The notes beneath the pieces are model-generated. The model was not told the origin of the DNA. It saw only the letters and a program-made list of their open reading frames with translations, and made no database searches. A stretch of 64,000 bases of DNA from Sphingomonas sp. Mn802worker (GTDB lineage: Bacteria > Pseudomonadota > Alphaproteobacteria > Sphingomonadales > Sphingomonadaceae): contig NZ_AORY01000016.1 in the NCBI RefSeq assembly GCF_000382485.1, positions 1 through 64,000 of the forward strand. Reading direction: 5' to 3'. Made by a program: the position numbers and the translations under genes. Below, piece after piece: positions 18,304-26,748 of the stretch (its first letter is position 1; each line of letters opens with the position of its first letter).

Positions 18304-19059
18304 GTGAAATCATTCGCCGATCGCCACGTGCTGGTCACCGGCGCGGCGAACGGGATTGGCCTCGCCGCTGCGCGAGCGTTTCTGGATGCGGGCGCGACCG
18401 TGTGGCTGGCGGACCGCGACCGCGAAGCGCTGGACGCAGCCTGCGCCCGTCTGCCCGATGGGACGCCTCACCACGCGGTCGCCCTCGACGTCACCGACGA
18501 GGCCGACTGGACACGTGCGGCCGCGCTGATCGATGATCAGGCGGGGCGACTCGACGTGCTCGTCAACAATGCGGGACGCGGCAACTTCTGCACCCTCGCC
18601 GATCTGTCGCTCGACGAGTGGCGCGCCGTGCGCGCGGTCATCGTCGACAGCCTGTTCCTCGGTACGCGCGCGATGATGCCACTGCTCGCCCGGTCCGATC
18701 ACGCCGCGATCGTCAACATCGCCTCGATCCGTGGGATCATCTCAGGACCGGGCTCCAGCGCCTACTCGGCCGCGAAGGGAGCCGCGCGCATGTTCGGCAA
18801 GGCCGCGGCGCTCGAGTTCGCCGCGCAGGGATCGCGCATTCGCGTCAACACGATCAACCCCGGCCTGATCGACACGCCGCTCGCCCGCGCGGTGTTCGAC
18901 GATCCTGCGATCAAGGCCAGGCGGCTGGCCGACATTCCGCTCGGGCGCGCGGGGAATGCCAAGGAGATCGCGGCGGCGATTCTCTTCCTCGCGGGTGACG
19001 GTGCCGGCTATATCACCGGCACCGACGTGACGATCGATGGCGGGCAGACCGCCGGCTGA
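18304..19059 (+). CDS. SDR family oxidoreductase
   Basis: A 251-residue SDR: TGAANGIG, WLADRD (NAD preference), DVTDEADW, NNAGRGNF, Ser in NIASIRGI, Y-S-A-A-K and a terminal TIDGGQTAG. It closely resembles the SDR at 29976-30716 (same DVTDEA-W, SIRGI and KAAALE segments), so the two are probably duplicates serving related steps. The GTG at 18304 is chosen because it follows the previous stop; an ATG at 18268 would overlap that gene by 32 bases and lacks a ribosome site. The stop is three bases from the convergent stop of the next gene. Confidence 0.84.
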   Translation: MKSFADRHVLVTGAANGIGLAAARAFLDAGATVWLADRDREALDAACARLPDGTPHHAVALDVTDEADWTRAAALIDDQAGRLDVLVNNAGRGNFCTLADLSLDEWRAVRAVIVDSLFLGTRAMMPLLARSDHAAIVNIASIRGIISGPGSSAYSAAKGAARMFGKAAALEFAAQGSRIRVNTINPGLIDTPLARAVFDDPAIKARRLADIPLGRAGNAKEIAAAILFLAGDGAGYITGTDVTIDGGQTAG

Positions 19060-19062
19060 GCG

Positions 19063-20076
19063 TCAGGCGGCGACCAGAAGCGTGCCGGCATTCCCGCCGG
19101 AGAACAGGTCGACGAAGGCGTCGGGCAAGCGCTCGAACCCGCGTCGCACGTCGACCTGCACGGAGACGCGTCCCTCCGCCTGCCATTGCCGCAACCGCTC
19201 GCGGGCCGTCGAGGCGCGATCGACGAAGTCACCGACCACGAAGCCTTCCATGCGGATCCGCCCGTAAACGATCTTCATCATGTCGCTCGGACCAGGTGCG
19301 CCGCCCGGCCGATCATAGGCCGAAATCTGACCGCACAGCACGATCCGGCCGTGATCGGCCATGTGGTCGACTGCCGCCTGCAACTGCTCGCCGCCGACAT
19401 TGTCGAAGAACAGGTCGATCCCTGATGGGCATAGTTCGGCGAGCCGCTCGGCAACGTTCTCCGCGCGATAGTCAATCGCCGCATCGACACCGGTGACATC
19501 GACCAGATGCCGGCACTTCGCCGCGCCGCCGGCAATGCCGATCACGCGGCAGCCGGTAACCTTGCCGATCTGGCAGACGAGCGAGCCGACCGACCCGGCC
19601 GCGCCCGACACGACCAATGTCTCGCCCGCGACCGGGCGTCCGATGTCGAGCAGGCCGAAGTACGCGGTCAAGCTGTTGGGCGAGTAGAGCCCCATCGCAT
19701 CCTCAAGCGACACGTCGTCTGGAACCGGGAACGGCGGCACGGCCGCGCTGTCCGGGCGCACGACGCTCAGATTTTCCCAGCGCGCCATCGCGACCATGCG
19801 GCTGCCGACCGCATAGTCGGCGTGTTCGGATGCGATTACCTCGCACGCGGTCATGCCCGCGATCGTGCCGCCGATCGGGATCGACCCGCGATAGCTTCCG
19901 CCGTCGTTCAACCAGTTTCGGATCGTCGGCGCGACCGAGAACAAGTGGTTGCGCACCAGCACCTCGCCCGTCTTAAGCAGAGGAGCCGCGAACGGCTCGC
20001 TCACCAGCGCGAAGTCACTTGCCTTGATCGCACCGTCCGGCCGCGCGGCGAGTGTCCAGCGGCGATTGACGCTCAT
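19063..20076 (-). CDS. NADP-dependent medium-chain reductase (CurA-like)
   Basis: A zinc-independent MDR-superfamily protein of 337 residues, matching the prostaglandin-reductase/CurA group in length. N-terminal NHLFSVAPTIRNWL corresponds to the family's substrate-cap segment. VVSGAAGSVGSLVCQIGK is the nucleotide-binding loop, and FDNVGGEQLQAAVDHM is conserved. The catalytic zinc ligands of alcohol dehydrogenases are missing. It would reduce an enone or enoyl double bond with NADPH. Last gene of the leftward aldolase operon; its ATG overlaps the stop of the upstream ACAD gene by four bases. Confidence 0.87.
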   Translation of the reverse strand: MSVNRRWTLAARPDGAIKASDFALVSEPFAAPLLKTGEVLVRNHLFSVAPTIRNWLNDGGSYRGSIPIGGTIAGMTACEVIASEHADYAVGSRMVAMARWENLSVVRPDSAAVPPFPVPDDVSLEDAMGLYSPNSLTAYFGLLDIGRPVAGETLVVSGAAGSVGSLVCQIGKVTGCRVIGIAGGAAKCRHLVDVTGVDAAIDYRAENVAERLAELCPSGIDLFFDNVGGEQLQAAVDHMADHGRIVLCGQISAYDRPGGAPGPSDMMKIVYGRIRMEGFVVGDFVDRASTARERLRQWQAEGRVSVQVDVRRGFERLPDAFVDLFSGGNAGTLLVAA

Positions 20077-21086
20077 GCCGCGAGCGCCTGTCGCGCCTGC
20101 GCAGCGCTGCCGGACGCGCGCGCAAGCAGCATGACGCGGCGAAGCCCGCGCCCGACCGCCAACTCGTCGGTCACGCCCATGCCACCGTGCAGATGCACTG
20201 CATCCTCCGCCACTGCCTGCGCCTTTTCCGCGGCATAGGCTTTGGCAGCCAGCGTCGCGCGGACGAACCCTGCATCGCTCCGATCCGCGACCGCCGCCTT
20301 CAACAACAGCGAACGGCTCTGCTCGATCGCGACGAACATGCGTGCGAGCTTGTGCTGGACGACCTGGAACGACCCGATCGCGACACCGAACTGCTTGCGC
20401 TCGCGCGCGTAGGCGACCGCCTGCTCGTAGAGCGTCGTCATCGCGCCGACGAGTTCGGCTGTGTGGCACAGACGCACGGTCGCGAGACATGCATCCACCT
20501 CGGCCGCGGTAACGTTTAGTGGGGTCGCGGCACAATTAGCGAGCAACACCGTCGCGCCCGGCGTCCCGTCGATCAAGCGCACCGGCGTGACCGTCACACC
20601 CGTGGCCTCCGGTTCGACGACCCACGCGCGCTTATCAGCGAGAACGACGGTCGCGGCCGCTCCCGCCGCCCACGGCACGATGCCGAGATCGCCCGCGAGC
20701 GTGTCGCCGCGCGCATTAACCGGTGCCTGTGCGAGCGCCAGATGGTGTTCTCCCATCAGCGCCGGCTCGACCCAGCGGGTGGTGCGGCCCGCGTCGCCCG
20801 CACGCGCGATCAGGTCCGCCGCGCCGCCGATACTCTCGGCGAGCGGGGTGATCGCGAGCGCGCGGCCCATCTCCTCGGCGATGATCGCCGCGTCCTGCGG
20901 CCGTCCGCCGGTGCCGCCCGCCGCCTCGGGCAGCAGGAACGACAAGAGGCCGAGTTCGGCGACCGCACGCCACGCGTCGTGCGGCATCGGCCCCTTGCCC
21001 ATTGTAGTGGCGTCGCTGCCGTCCGCCAGAAAGCGTCTTACGGTCTCGCGCAGCAGCACCTGCTCGTCGTCGGGGATCAGGTCCAT
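20073..21086 (-). CDS. Acyl-CoA dehydrogenase, small subunit type
   Basis: A 337-residue ACAD, short for the family. The N-terminal helical domain (FLLPEAAGGTGG) and C-terminal domain (RKQFGVAIGSFQVVQHKLA, HLHGGMGVTDE) are present, but the YEGT catalytic segment near the end is replaced by RRVMLLARASG, and the flavin segment is reduced. Such short ACADs form alpha2beta2 heterotetramers with a full-length partner, as FadE28/FadE29 (ChsE1/ChsE2) do in steroid side-chain oxidation. The partner is most likely 22282-23457, two genes upstream. Confidence 0.85.
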   Translation of the reverse strand: MDLIPDDEQVLLRETVRRFLADGSDATTMGKGPMPHDAWRAVAELGLLSFLLPEAAGGTGGRPQDAAIIAEEMGRALAITPLAESIGGAADLIARAGDAGRTTRWVEPALMGEHHLALAQAPVNARGDTLAGDLGIVPWAAGAAATVVLADKRAWVVEPEATGVTVTPVRLIDGTPGATVLLANCAATPLNVTAAEVDACLATVRLCHTAELVGAMTTLYEQAVAYARERKQFGVAIGSFQVVQHKLARMFVAIEQSRSLLLKAAVADRSDAGFVRATLAAKAYAAEKAQAVAEDAVHLHGGMGVTDELAVGRGLRRVMLLARASGSAAQARQALAA

Positions 21087-21087
21087 C

Positions 21088-22263
21088 TCAGACGCGCTCC
21101 ACGATCGTCACATTGGCGATCCCGCCACCCTCGCACATCGTCTGCAACCCATAGCGGCCACCGCGCGCGTGCAGCGCGTGAACCAGCGTCGCCATCAGCT
21201 TCGCACCCGTTGCACCCAGCGGATGACCAAGCGCGATCGCGCCGCCGTTGACGTTCAGCTTCGCCGGGTCGGCACCCAGTGCCTTCAGCCACGCCATCGG
21301 AATCGATGCGAATGCCTCATTGACCTCGAACAGGTCGATGTCGTCGAGCGACAGCCCGGCCCGCTGCAACGCGCGCCTGGTCGCCGGTATCGGCTCCTCC
21401 AGCATGATGACGGGATCGCCCGCGGTGACGGTCAAATTGTGGATGCGCGCGAGTGGGGTCAGGCCGTGCTGCTTCATCGCCTGTTCGGAGGCGACCAGCA
21501 CGCCGCTTGCCCCGTCGCAGATCTGGCTCGCCGAGGCGGCTGACAGCGTGCCATTGGGACTGAGCAGCTTCACCGTGCCGATCGATTCGAGCGAGGCGTC
21601 GGCGCGCACGCCCTCGTCATGGTCGTGGACGTGCCGGCTGCCATCTGCTTCGATCGTCGTGACGGGCACGATCTCCGCCTTGAACGCCCCGGCATCGCGC
21701 GCCGCCACCGCCTTGCGGTGGCTGTCGAGCGCGAACTGGTCGAGCGCGGCCCGGTCGAAGCCGTACTTGTCCGCGATCATCTGCGCGCCGGTGAACTGGC
21801 TAAAGCTATCGACGCCAAAGCGCTTCTGGATGCTGGGCGCGAACGGGCCGCTGCCCATGCCCGCTTGCGCGGCGAGCGTGACAGGCGAGCCCATGTGGAC
21901 GCGCGACATGCTTTCCACCCCACCCGCGATCACCAGGTCCTGCGTTCCCGACATCACCGCCTGCGCGGCGAAATGGAGCGCCTGCTGCGAGCTGCCGCAC
22001 TGGCGATCGATCGTGACCGCAGGAACGCTCTCGGGCAAGGACGAAGCGAGCACGACGTTGCGGCCGAGCGCGAAGGTCTGCTCGCCCACCTGGCTGACGC
22101 AGCCGATGATGACGTCGTCGATCGCAGACGGATCGACGCCCGTCTCGGCGAGGATCGCATCGATAACGGTAGCGCCGAGGTCGGCGGGGTGGATGCCGGC
22201 GAGGCGTCCGTTGCGACGACCACCGGGCGTGCGGCGAGCGGAAACGATGAAAGCGTCAGGCAT
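21088..22263 (-). CDS. Thiolase (acetyl-CoA acyltransferase type)
   Basis: A complete 391-residue thiolase. Nucleophilic cysteine in DRQCGSSQQ (about residue 89), histidine in GGAIALGHPLGATGA, and the second cysteine in QTMCEGGGIAN. All catalytic residues are intact, so it should cleave a 3-ketoacyl-CoA with CoA. The stop lies one base before the next ATG in the operon. Related thiolases (FadA5, SkdA) shorten steroid side chains, but the sequence alone does not separate this from a general beta-ketothiolase. Confidence 0.9.
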   Translation of the reverse strand: MPDAFIVSARRTPGGRRNGRLAGIHPADLGATVIDAILAETGVDPSAIDDVIIGCVSQVGEQTFALGRNVVLASSLPESVPAVTIDRQCGSSQQALHFAAQAVMSGTQDLVIAGGVESMSRVHMGSPVTLAAQAGMGSGPFAPSIQKRFGVDSFSQFTGAQMIADKYGFDRAALDQFALDSHRKAVAARDAGAFKAEIVPVTTIEADGSRHVHDHDEGVRADASLESIGTVKLLSPNGTLSAASASQICDGASGVLVASEQAMKQHGLTPLARIHNLTVTAGDPVIMLEEPIPATRRALQRAGLSLDDIDLFEVNEAFASIPMAWLKALGADPAKLNVNGGAIALGHPLGATGAKLMATLVHALHARGGRYGLQTMCEGGGIANVTIVERV

Positions 22264-22281
22264 GGAAAAGTCCTCTGCGCG

Positions 22282-23457
22282 TCACAGGCCGACGGCGGCC
22301 TTGGCGATGATATTGAGCTGAACTTCGCTTGTGCCGCCGAAGATCGACCACGCACGCGCGTTCAGGTAGCGGACCGAGGCGAGCGCAGCCTCGGGCGGGC
22401 CGATGCCCTCTGGAGCGTCGGCGGCGTGGAACGGGCGTTCGGCGGGCAGTTGCAGCCCGGCCAGGCCGAAGGCGTCGACCGCCAGCGCCTCGATCCCCTG
22501 GCGCACCTCCGAGGCGATCAGCTTGACCGCGAGGCTGCGCGGATGCGGCGGCTCGCCGTGCTCGATCTCGAGCAGCGTGCGAAGCTCGCTCATCTCCAGC
22601 GCCTCGGCCTCGAGCCGTAGCCGCACCGCGCGGTCGGCGAGCTCACCCGACAAACTGGCGGCGCGCTCCAGCCGGTCGAGATCGGCGAGCAGTTGCGGCG
22701 CGTAGCCGGTACCGCCGCGCTCGTTCTCCAGCAGGAACTTGGCGATTGTCCAGCCCTGCCCTTCCGCGCCGATCAGATTGTCGACGGGCACGCGGACGTT
22801 TTCCAGGAACACCTCGTTCAGCTCGTGGTCGCCCGACGCGCTGATGATCGGGCGCACGGTGACGCCGGGCGTGTTCATGTCAATCAGCAGGAACGAGATG
22901 CCGCGCTGCGGCTTGCCGGTCGCGTCGGTACGAACGAGCGCGAACAGCCAGTTGGCGAACTGCGCCTGAGTGGTCCAGATCTTCTGACCATCCACGATGT
23001 ATTCGTCGCCATCGCGCACCGCCCGTGTGCGCAGTGAGGCGAGGTCCGAGCCCGAGCCGGGTTCGGAGAAGCCCTGCGCCCAGATATGTTCGCCGCTTCG
23101 CAAGGGCGGCAGGAAACGCGCCTGCTGCTCAGGGGTGCCGTAGCTGAACAGCACCGGGCCGACGAGCTTCAATCCCATGCCCGGCAGCACCGGCGCACCC
23201 GCGCGTGCGGCTTCGGTCTCGAAGATCCAGCGTCGCACCGCGTCCCAGCCGGGACCACCCGCCGCCTCGGGCCAGAAATAGGTCAACCAGCCTTGTTGGT
23301 CGAGCGCGGCCTGCCATGCGCGATAAACGTCGGGCTCGGCGAACACGCCCGAGGTGAGCGTCGCACCGCGCCGCATCTCGGGCGTCAGCGCGGCGTCGAG
23401 AAACGCGCGAACCTCGTTGCGGAAGGCGACGTGTTCGGGAGATAGCGTCATATCCAT
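22282..23457 (-). CDS. Acyl-CoA dehydrogenase, large subunit type
   Basis: A 391-residue ACAD. QGFSEPGSGSDLAS binds the flavin, KIWTTQAQFANW follows, and the C-terminus reads FGGTSEVQLNI. The usual catalytic glutamate of YEGT is therefore glycine. A glutamate in LLENERGG matches the alternative position used by isovaleryl-CoA and steroid acyl-CoA dehydrogenases. Its ATG shares one base with the TAA of the aldolase gene. It probably pairs with the short ACAD at 20073-21086 to desaturate a branched or bulky acyl-CoA. Confidence 0.88.
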   Translation of the reverse strand: MDMTLSPEHVAFRNEVRAFLDAALTPEMRRGATLTSGVFAEPDVYRAWQAALDQQGWLTYFWPEAAGGPGWDAVRRWIFETEAARAGAPVLPGMGLKLVGPVLFSYGTPEQQARFLPPLRSGEHIWAQGFSEPGSGSDLASLRTRAVRDGDEYIVDGQKIWTTQAQFANWLFALVRTDATGKPQRGISFLLIDMNTPGVTVRPIISASGDHELNEVFLENVRVPVDNLIGAEGQGWTIAKFLLENERGGTGYAPQLLADLDRLERAASLSGELADRAVRLRLEAEALEMSELRTLLEIEHGEPPHPRSLAVKLIASEVRQGIEALAVDAFGLAGLQLPAERPFHAADAPEGIGPPEAALASVRYLNARAWSIFGGTSEVQLNIIAKAAVGL

Positions 23458-24605
23458 TACGCGCGCTCCACGATCGCGACGCCCGAGACGCCGGGTGCGC
23501 CGTAGACGTGGGAATAGCCGAGCCGCGGATCACCCGGCACCTGCCGCGCCTCCGCCTGTCCCGTCAGCTGGCGGTAGTTCTCGTAGACCTGGCGCAGGCC
23601 CGATGCGCCGATCGGCTCACCGCAGGCGAGACAGCCGCCGTCAGTGTTAACAGGCAATTGCCCGCCGATGTGCGTGCGTCGCTCGGCGATCCACGCCTCC
23701 TGTTCGCCGTCGGCACAGAAGCCGTTCTCCGCCATGTGCATGATCTCTGCGCCCGACTCGGTGTCCTGCAACTGCGCCACGTCGATGTCGCCGGGCGCCA
23801 CGCCCGCCATCTCGAACGCCGCGCGCGCAGCGATGACCGTCGGCGACGGCCCACGCACGATCGTCAGCGCTGGCGAGAAGACTTCGAAGGAGCCCGGCGG
23901 CCGGCTACGCACCGCTGCGGCGCGCAGACGTATCGCGGGCAGGCCAAGCTCGCGCGCGCGCTTCTCACTGGCAAAAATGAGTGCGACCGCACCTTCGGCG
24001 GGCGAGCAGAACATGAACTTGGTGAGCGGGTCGCTGACCATCGTCGAGGACAGGATCGTGTCCGCGTCGACCGGCTCACGCCGCCACGCGTGATCGGTTA
24101 GCGCCCCGTTCTCGAACGCTTTTTCGGCGACCTTGGCGAGCGTCGGCGCGGTGATGCCGTGCGCCGCCATGTAGCGCTGGATCTTCATCGCAAAGAACTG
24201 CGTGGTGAGCATCAGCCCGGTCTCGCCATACCATTCGGGCAAGCCCCATTCAGCGGGTTTGGGATCGAACGCGCCGCGCGGATGCTTGTCGAAACCGACC
24301 GCGATGCCGAGGTCGAACTCGCCCGACTTGATCGTCGTGTAGGCGCCGAACATCGCCGAGCCACCGGTCGCGCAGCCGTTGGCGACGTTGATGAACTGCA
24401 CGCCGGTCAGCCCGAGCTCGGACACCATCGTGTCCGCTTTGCCCGCCGCGTCCGACCCGCCGTAAGCGAACTGGATGTCGCCCCATGACAGCCCCGCGCC
24501 GGCGAGCGCAGCGCGCACCGCATACGCACCCTGCTGCAACCCCGTCCGCTTGGGCGTGCGCCCAAAGCGGTGGATCCCTGCACCGATGATGTAAACGTCG
24601 CTCAT
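23457..24605 (-). CDS. Thiolase-fold aldolase (Ltp2/SCP-x-like)
   Basis: A 382-residue member of the SCP-x/Ltp2 thiolase group. A cysteine is kept in NGCATGGSAM, but the thiolase histidine motif GHPxGATG reads CGEPIGASG, with glutamate in place of histidine, so normal thiolysis is unlikely. Two tyrosines lie in the C-terminal GYSHVYGAPG. It overlaps by four bases an OB-fold (DUF35) gene. In steroid catabolism, Ltp2 with a DUF35 partner performs a retro-aldol cleavage of a 3-hydroxyacyl-CoA and releases propionyl-CoA and a ketone. The same reaction type on an unknown substrate is proposed here. Confidence 0.85.
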   Translation of the reverse strand: MSDVYIIGAGIHRFGRTPKRTGLQQGAYAVRAALAGAGLSWGDIQFAYGGSDAAGKADTMVSELGLTGVQFINVANGCATGGSAMFGAYTTIKSGEFDLGIAVGFDKHPRGAFDPKPAEWGLPEWYGETGLMLTTQFFAMKIQRYMAAHGITAPTLAKVAEKAFENGALTDHAWRREPVDADTILSSTMVSDPLTKFMFCSPAEGAVALIFASEKRARELGLPAIRLRAAAVRSRPPGSFEVFSPALTIVRGPSPTVIAARAAFEMAGVAPGDIDVAQLQDTESGAEIMHMAENGFCADGEQEAWIAERRTHIGGQLPVNTDGGCLACGEPIGASGLRQVYENYRQLTGQAEARQVPGDPRLGYSHVYGAPGVSGVAIVERA

Positions 24606-25018
24606 GCCACGGCTCCGATCGGCGCGAAGGCGAACGACAGTCGCGTCGAGCCGTCGTTCAGCGTGAATGGCTCGGGCACCAGCCGCATCGGCATGTCGAT
24701 GGCGAAGCCGTCAAGCGCAGCCCCGGTCAGCCGCCCCTCGACGATTACCGCATCGCCAAGTGCGACATAGCCGACCGCGTACGGCTCGAACGCGTCGGGT
24801 CCGGCATAGGGCGGCGACTTGGGCCGGAAACGCTGCACGGTCCACGACCACAAGGTGCCGGTGCGCGGCAGGTCGACGTGCTCGAACCGCTCAGGCTCGT
24901 CTGGCGCGGGAAAGACGATAGCGCCCGTCTCACGGTCGCGCCCGGCTAGCAGCGTGATCTGCCCGGCACTGTCGATGGTCAGCAACCGATCGTCGATCGG
25001 CGGCGGCGCGTCGCGCAT
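24602..25018 (-). CDS. OB-fold (DUF35) partner of the aldolase
   Basis: A 138-residue protein. The C-terminal half (from about residue 50: GTLWSWTVQRFRPKSPPY, VGYVALGDAVIVEGRL) is the DUF35 OB-fold. The N-terminal part aligns in layout with the rubredoxin-like zinc ribbon of the family, but none of the four cysteines is present (it reads AGRDRETGAIVFPAPDEP). First gene of the leftward aldolase operon. Such proteins are required for folding and activity of Ltp2-type aldolases and form the CoA channel. Start ATG 25018 with a GAGGAGAG site. Confidence 0.82.
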   Translation of the reverse strand: MRDAPPPIDDRLLTIDSAGQITLLAGRDRETGAIVFPAPDEPERFEHVDLPRTGTLWSWTVQRFRPKSPPYAGPDAFEPYAVGYVALGDAVIVEGRLTGAALDGFAIDMPMRLVPEPFTLNDGSTRLSFAFAPIGAVA

Positions 25019-25070
25019 GTCGTCTCTCCTCGTGGTGGAGAAACTAACCCGCGCCTTTCATTGACGCTTC

Positions 25071-25084
25071 TGACCTTTGGGTCA
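25071..25084. promoter_or_regulatory. Palindrome TGACC-N4-GGTCA before the aldolase operon
   Basis: A 5+5 inverted repeat in the short gap between the LuxR and DUF35 genes; it includes the LuxR stop codon. Its core GACC-N4-GGTC equals that of the island operator, with the outer base changed from C/G to T/A. No TTGACA stands two bases before it, unlike the main sites, so it may be a weak or chance site. Confidence 0.35.
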
Positions 25085-25873
25085 GCGCAGCGTGCCGAGG
25101 AACCCCAATTGCGCTGCCTTGAACAACGCTTGGTCACGGTTGACCGCGTCGAGCTTCTGCGCCGCCGCACGAATGTGGAAGCGGATGGTGGTGCGCTTCA
25201 GCCCCAGGATCACCGCGATGTCGTCGTTGGTCTTGCCCGCCGCCGCCCAGCGCAGGCACTCGACCTCGCGCTTGGTGAGCGCCAATCCGGCGAGTGGCTC
25301 GCGCGGGCGCTCGGTCACCTTCACGTAGCTGGCAATGAAGATGCGCGCGAGCAGCGCCAGCGCCTCGTCATGCCGCTGGTAGATGCCGGACAGATCATCC
25401 ACCGTTTCATCGGGATGGATGAAGCTAGCCGCGCCGATCTGCCCGAACGGCAGGTGTACCGGCACGACGATTGCCGCGCGGGTCAGCGCGCGCGCCTCAA
25501 AGTCCGACAGGTCGAGCGACTGGAGCAAGGGATTGGGCGAGCGCGCGTGGATGCCGTGCGCGTTACACCAGAACGGCTCCGCCTCCAGCCGGCACGCGCG
25601 CGGCAAGGGCGAGGTGAGCGCCAGTTGCGGCACCTTCCACCAATCGGCATGCGCGCCCTCGGGCTGGAACACCGTGCTGGCGAGGACGCTGCCGTCCGCA
25701 TCGGTCATCGGCGCGGAGGCGGCAATGTTGTGCGTCACGTTGACGTACAGGCCGGTCAGATCGGCGACTGCGTCGCGGAACGCCTCGGCCGCGCGGCGGA
25801 TATCGCGCGGCGCGTTGATGCGGACCGAGTCGATGATCGTGTCGGCAATCAGCATGTAGAGCGGCGATGGCAA
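25082..25873 (-). CDS. LuxR-type transcriptional regulator
   Basis: A 263-residue regulator. The C-terminal 65 residues are a LuxR/GerE helix-turn-helix (LTKREVECLRWAAAGKTNDDIA, then LGLKRTTIRFHIRAAAQKL). Residues 20-180 form an alpha/beta sensory domain, possibly PAS- or autoinducer-binding-like, but I cannot assign conserved acyl-homoserine-lactone contacts. The start is uncertain: TTG 25873 or ATG 25855, neither with a good ribosome site. It lies between the aldolase operon (same strand, downstream) and a divergent SDR-ligase operon, so it probably responds to a pathway intermediate and controls one or both. Confidence 0.8.
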   Translation of the reverse strand: MPSPLYMLIADTIIDSVRINAPRDIRRAAEAFRDAVADLTGLYVNVTHNIAASAPMTDADGSVLASTVFQPEGAHADWWKVPQLALTSPLPRACRLEAEPFWCNAHGIHARSPNPLLQSLDLSDFEARALTRAAIVVPVHLPFGQIGAASFIHPDETVDDLSGIYQRHDEALALLARIFIASYVKVTERPREPLAGLALTKREVECLRWAAAGKTNDDIAVILGLKRTTIRFHIRAAAQKLDAVNRDQALFKAAQLGFLGTLR

Positions 25874-26001
25874 GCGGGGACGGTCATGCGACCTTGCGTA
25901 TAGGCGCGCTCGTCCAGCCTGACCATTGTGACAGGGCTGAGGTCTCCGGCCGCGTGCTAACAGGCGGCGGAAGCACCAAGAGCGTGCGCGGGAGAGCGAT
26001 C

Positions 26002-26748
26002 ATGACATCAGCCGCCAGCTTTGATTTTACCGGCAAGACGGTGCTCGTGACCGGCGGCAGCCGCGGGCTGGGACGTGCCATGTCGCTTGGCTTCGCCGCT
26101 GCCGGCGCGAATGTCGTCGTGTGCAGCCGCAAGCGCGAAGCGTGCGATGAACTGGTCGCCGAGATAGGTGCGGCAGGCGGGCAGGCTGCGGCAATCGCCG
26201 GCAACGTCGGCGACTGGTCGAGCCTTGATCGCCTGATCGACGAGGCGGTCGCCGCGTTCGGAGGGCTCGACTGTCTGATCAACAATGCCGGGATCGCACC
26301 GGTCGCGGACAGCTCGGCCGCGATGAGCGAGGCACTGTTCGACAAGATCGTGGCGGTGAACACCAAGGGACCATTCCGCCTGTCGGCGCTGGCCGAACCG
26401 CATTTGCGCGCGCGGCATGGCTCGATCATCAACGTGACCAGCATCGGCGCGATCCGCCCGTCGCACGCCTATCCGGTCTATGCCGCGGCGAAGGGCGCGC
26501 TCAACATCCTGACGCGGTCGCAGGCGATGGAATTCGGCCCCGCGGTGCGCGTCAACGCGATCATGGCGGGGCCGTTCTGGACCGACATCTCCGCCGGCTG
26601 GCGCGAGGAATACGATCGCGACGCGCCTTCCGCGCTCAAACGGATCGGACGGCCTGAGGAGATCGTCTCCACCGCGCTATACCTCGCCAGCCCGGCGTCG
26701 AGCTACACGACCGGCGCGATCATCCGCGTCGACGGTGGTGTGTTGTGA
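26002..26748 (+). CDS. SDR family oxidoreductase
   Basis: A 248-residue SDR: TGGSRGLG, VVCSRKRE after the second strand (basic, NADP-type), NNAGIAPVADS, Ser in NVTSIGAI, Y-A-A-A-K, terminal RVDGGVL. ATG 26002 has GGGAGAG six bases upstream. It is followed by a ligase gene with a GTGA overlap, so the two form an operon divergent from the LuxR gene. Confidence 0.86.
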   Translation: MTSAASFDFTGKTVLVTGGSRGLGRAMSLGFAAAGANVVVCSRKREACDELVAEIGAAGGQAAAIAGNVGDWSSLDRLIDEAVAAFGGLDCLINNAGIAPVADSSAAMSEALFDKIVAVNTKGPFRLSALAEPHLRARHGSIINVTSIGAIRPSHAYPVYAAAKGALNILTRSQAMEFGPAVRVNAIMAGPFWTDISAGWREEYDRDAPSALKRIGRPEEIVSTALYLASPASSYTTGAIIRVDGGVL

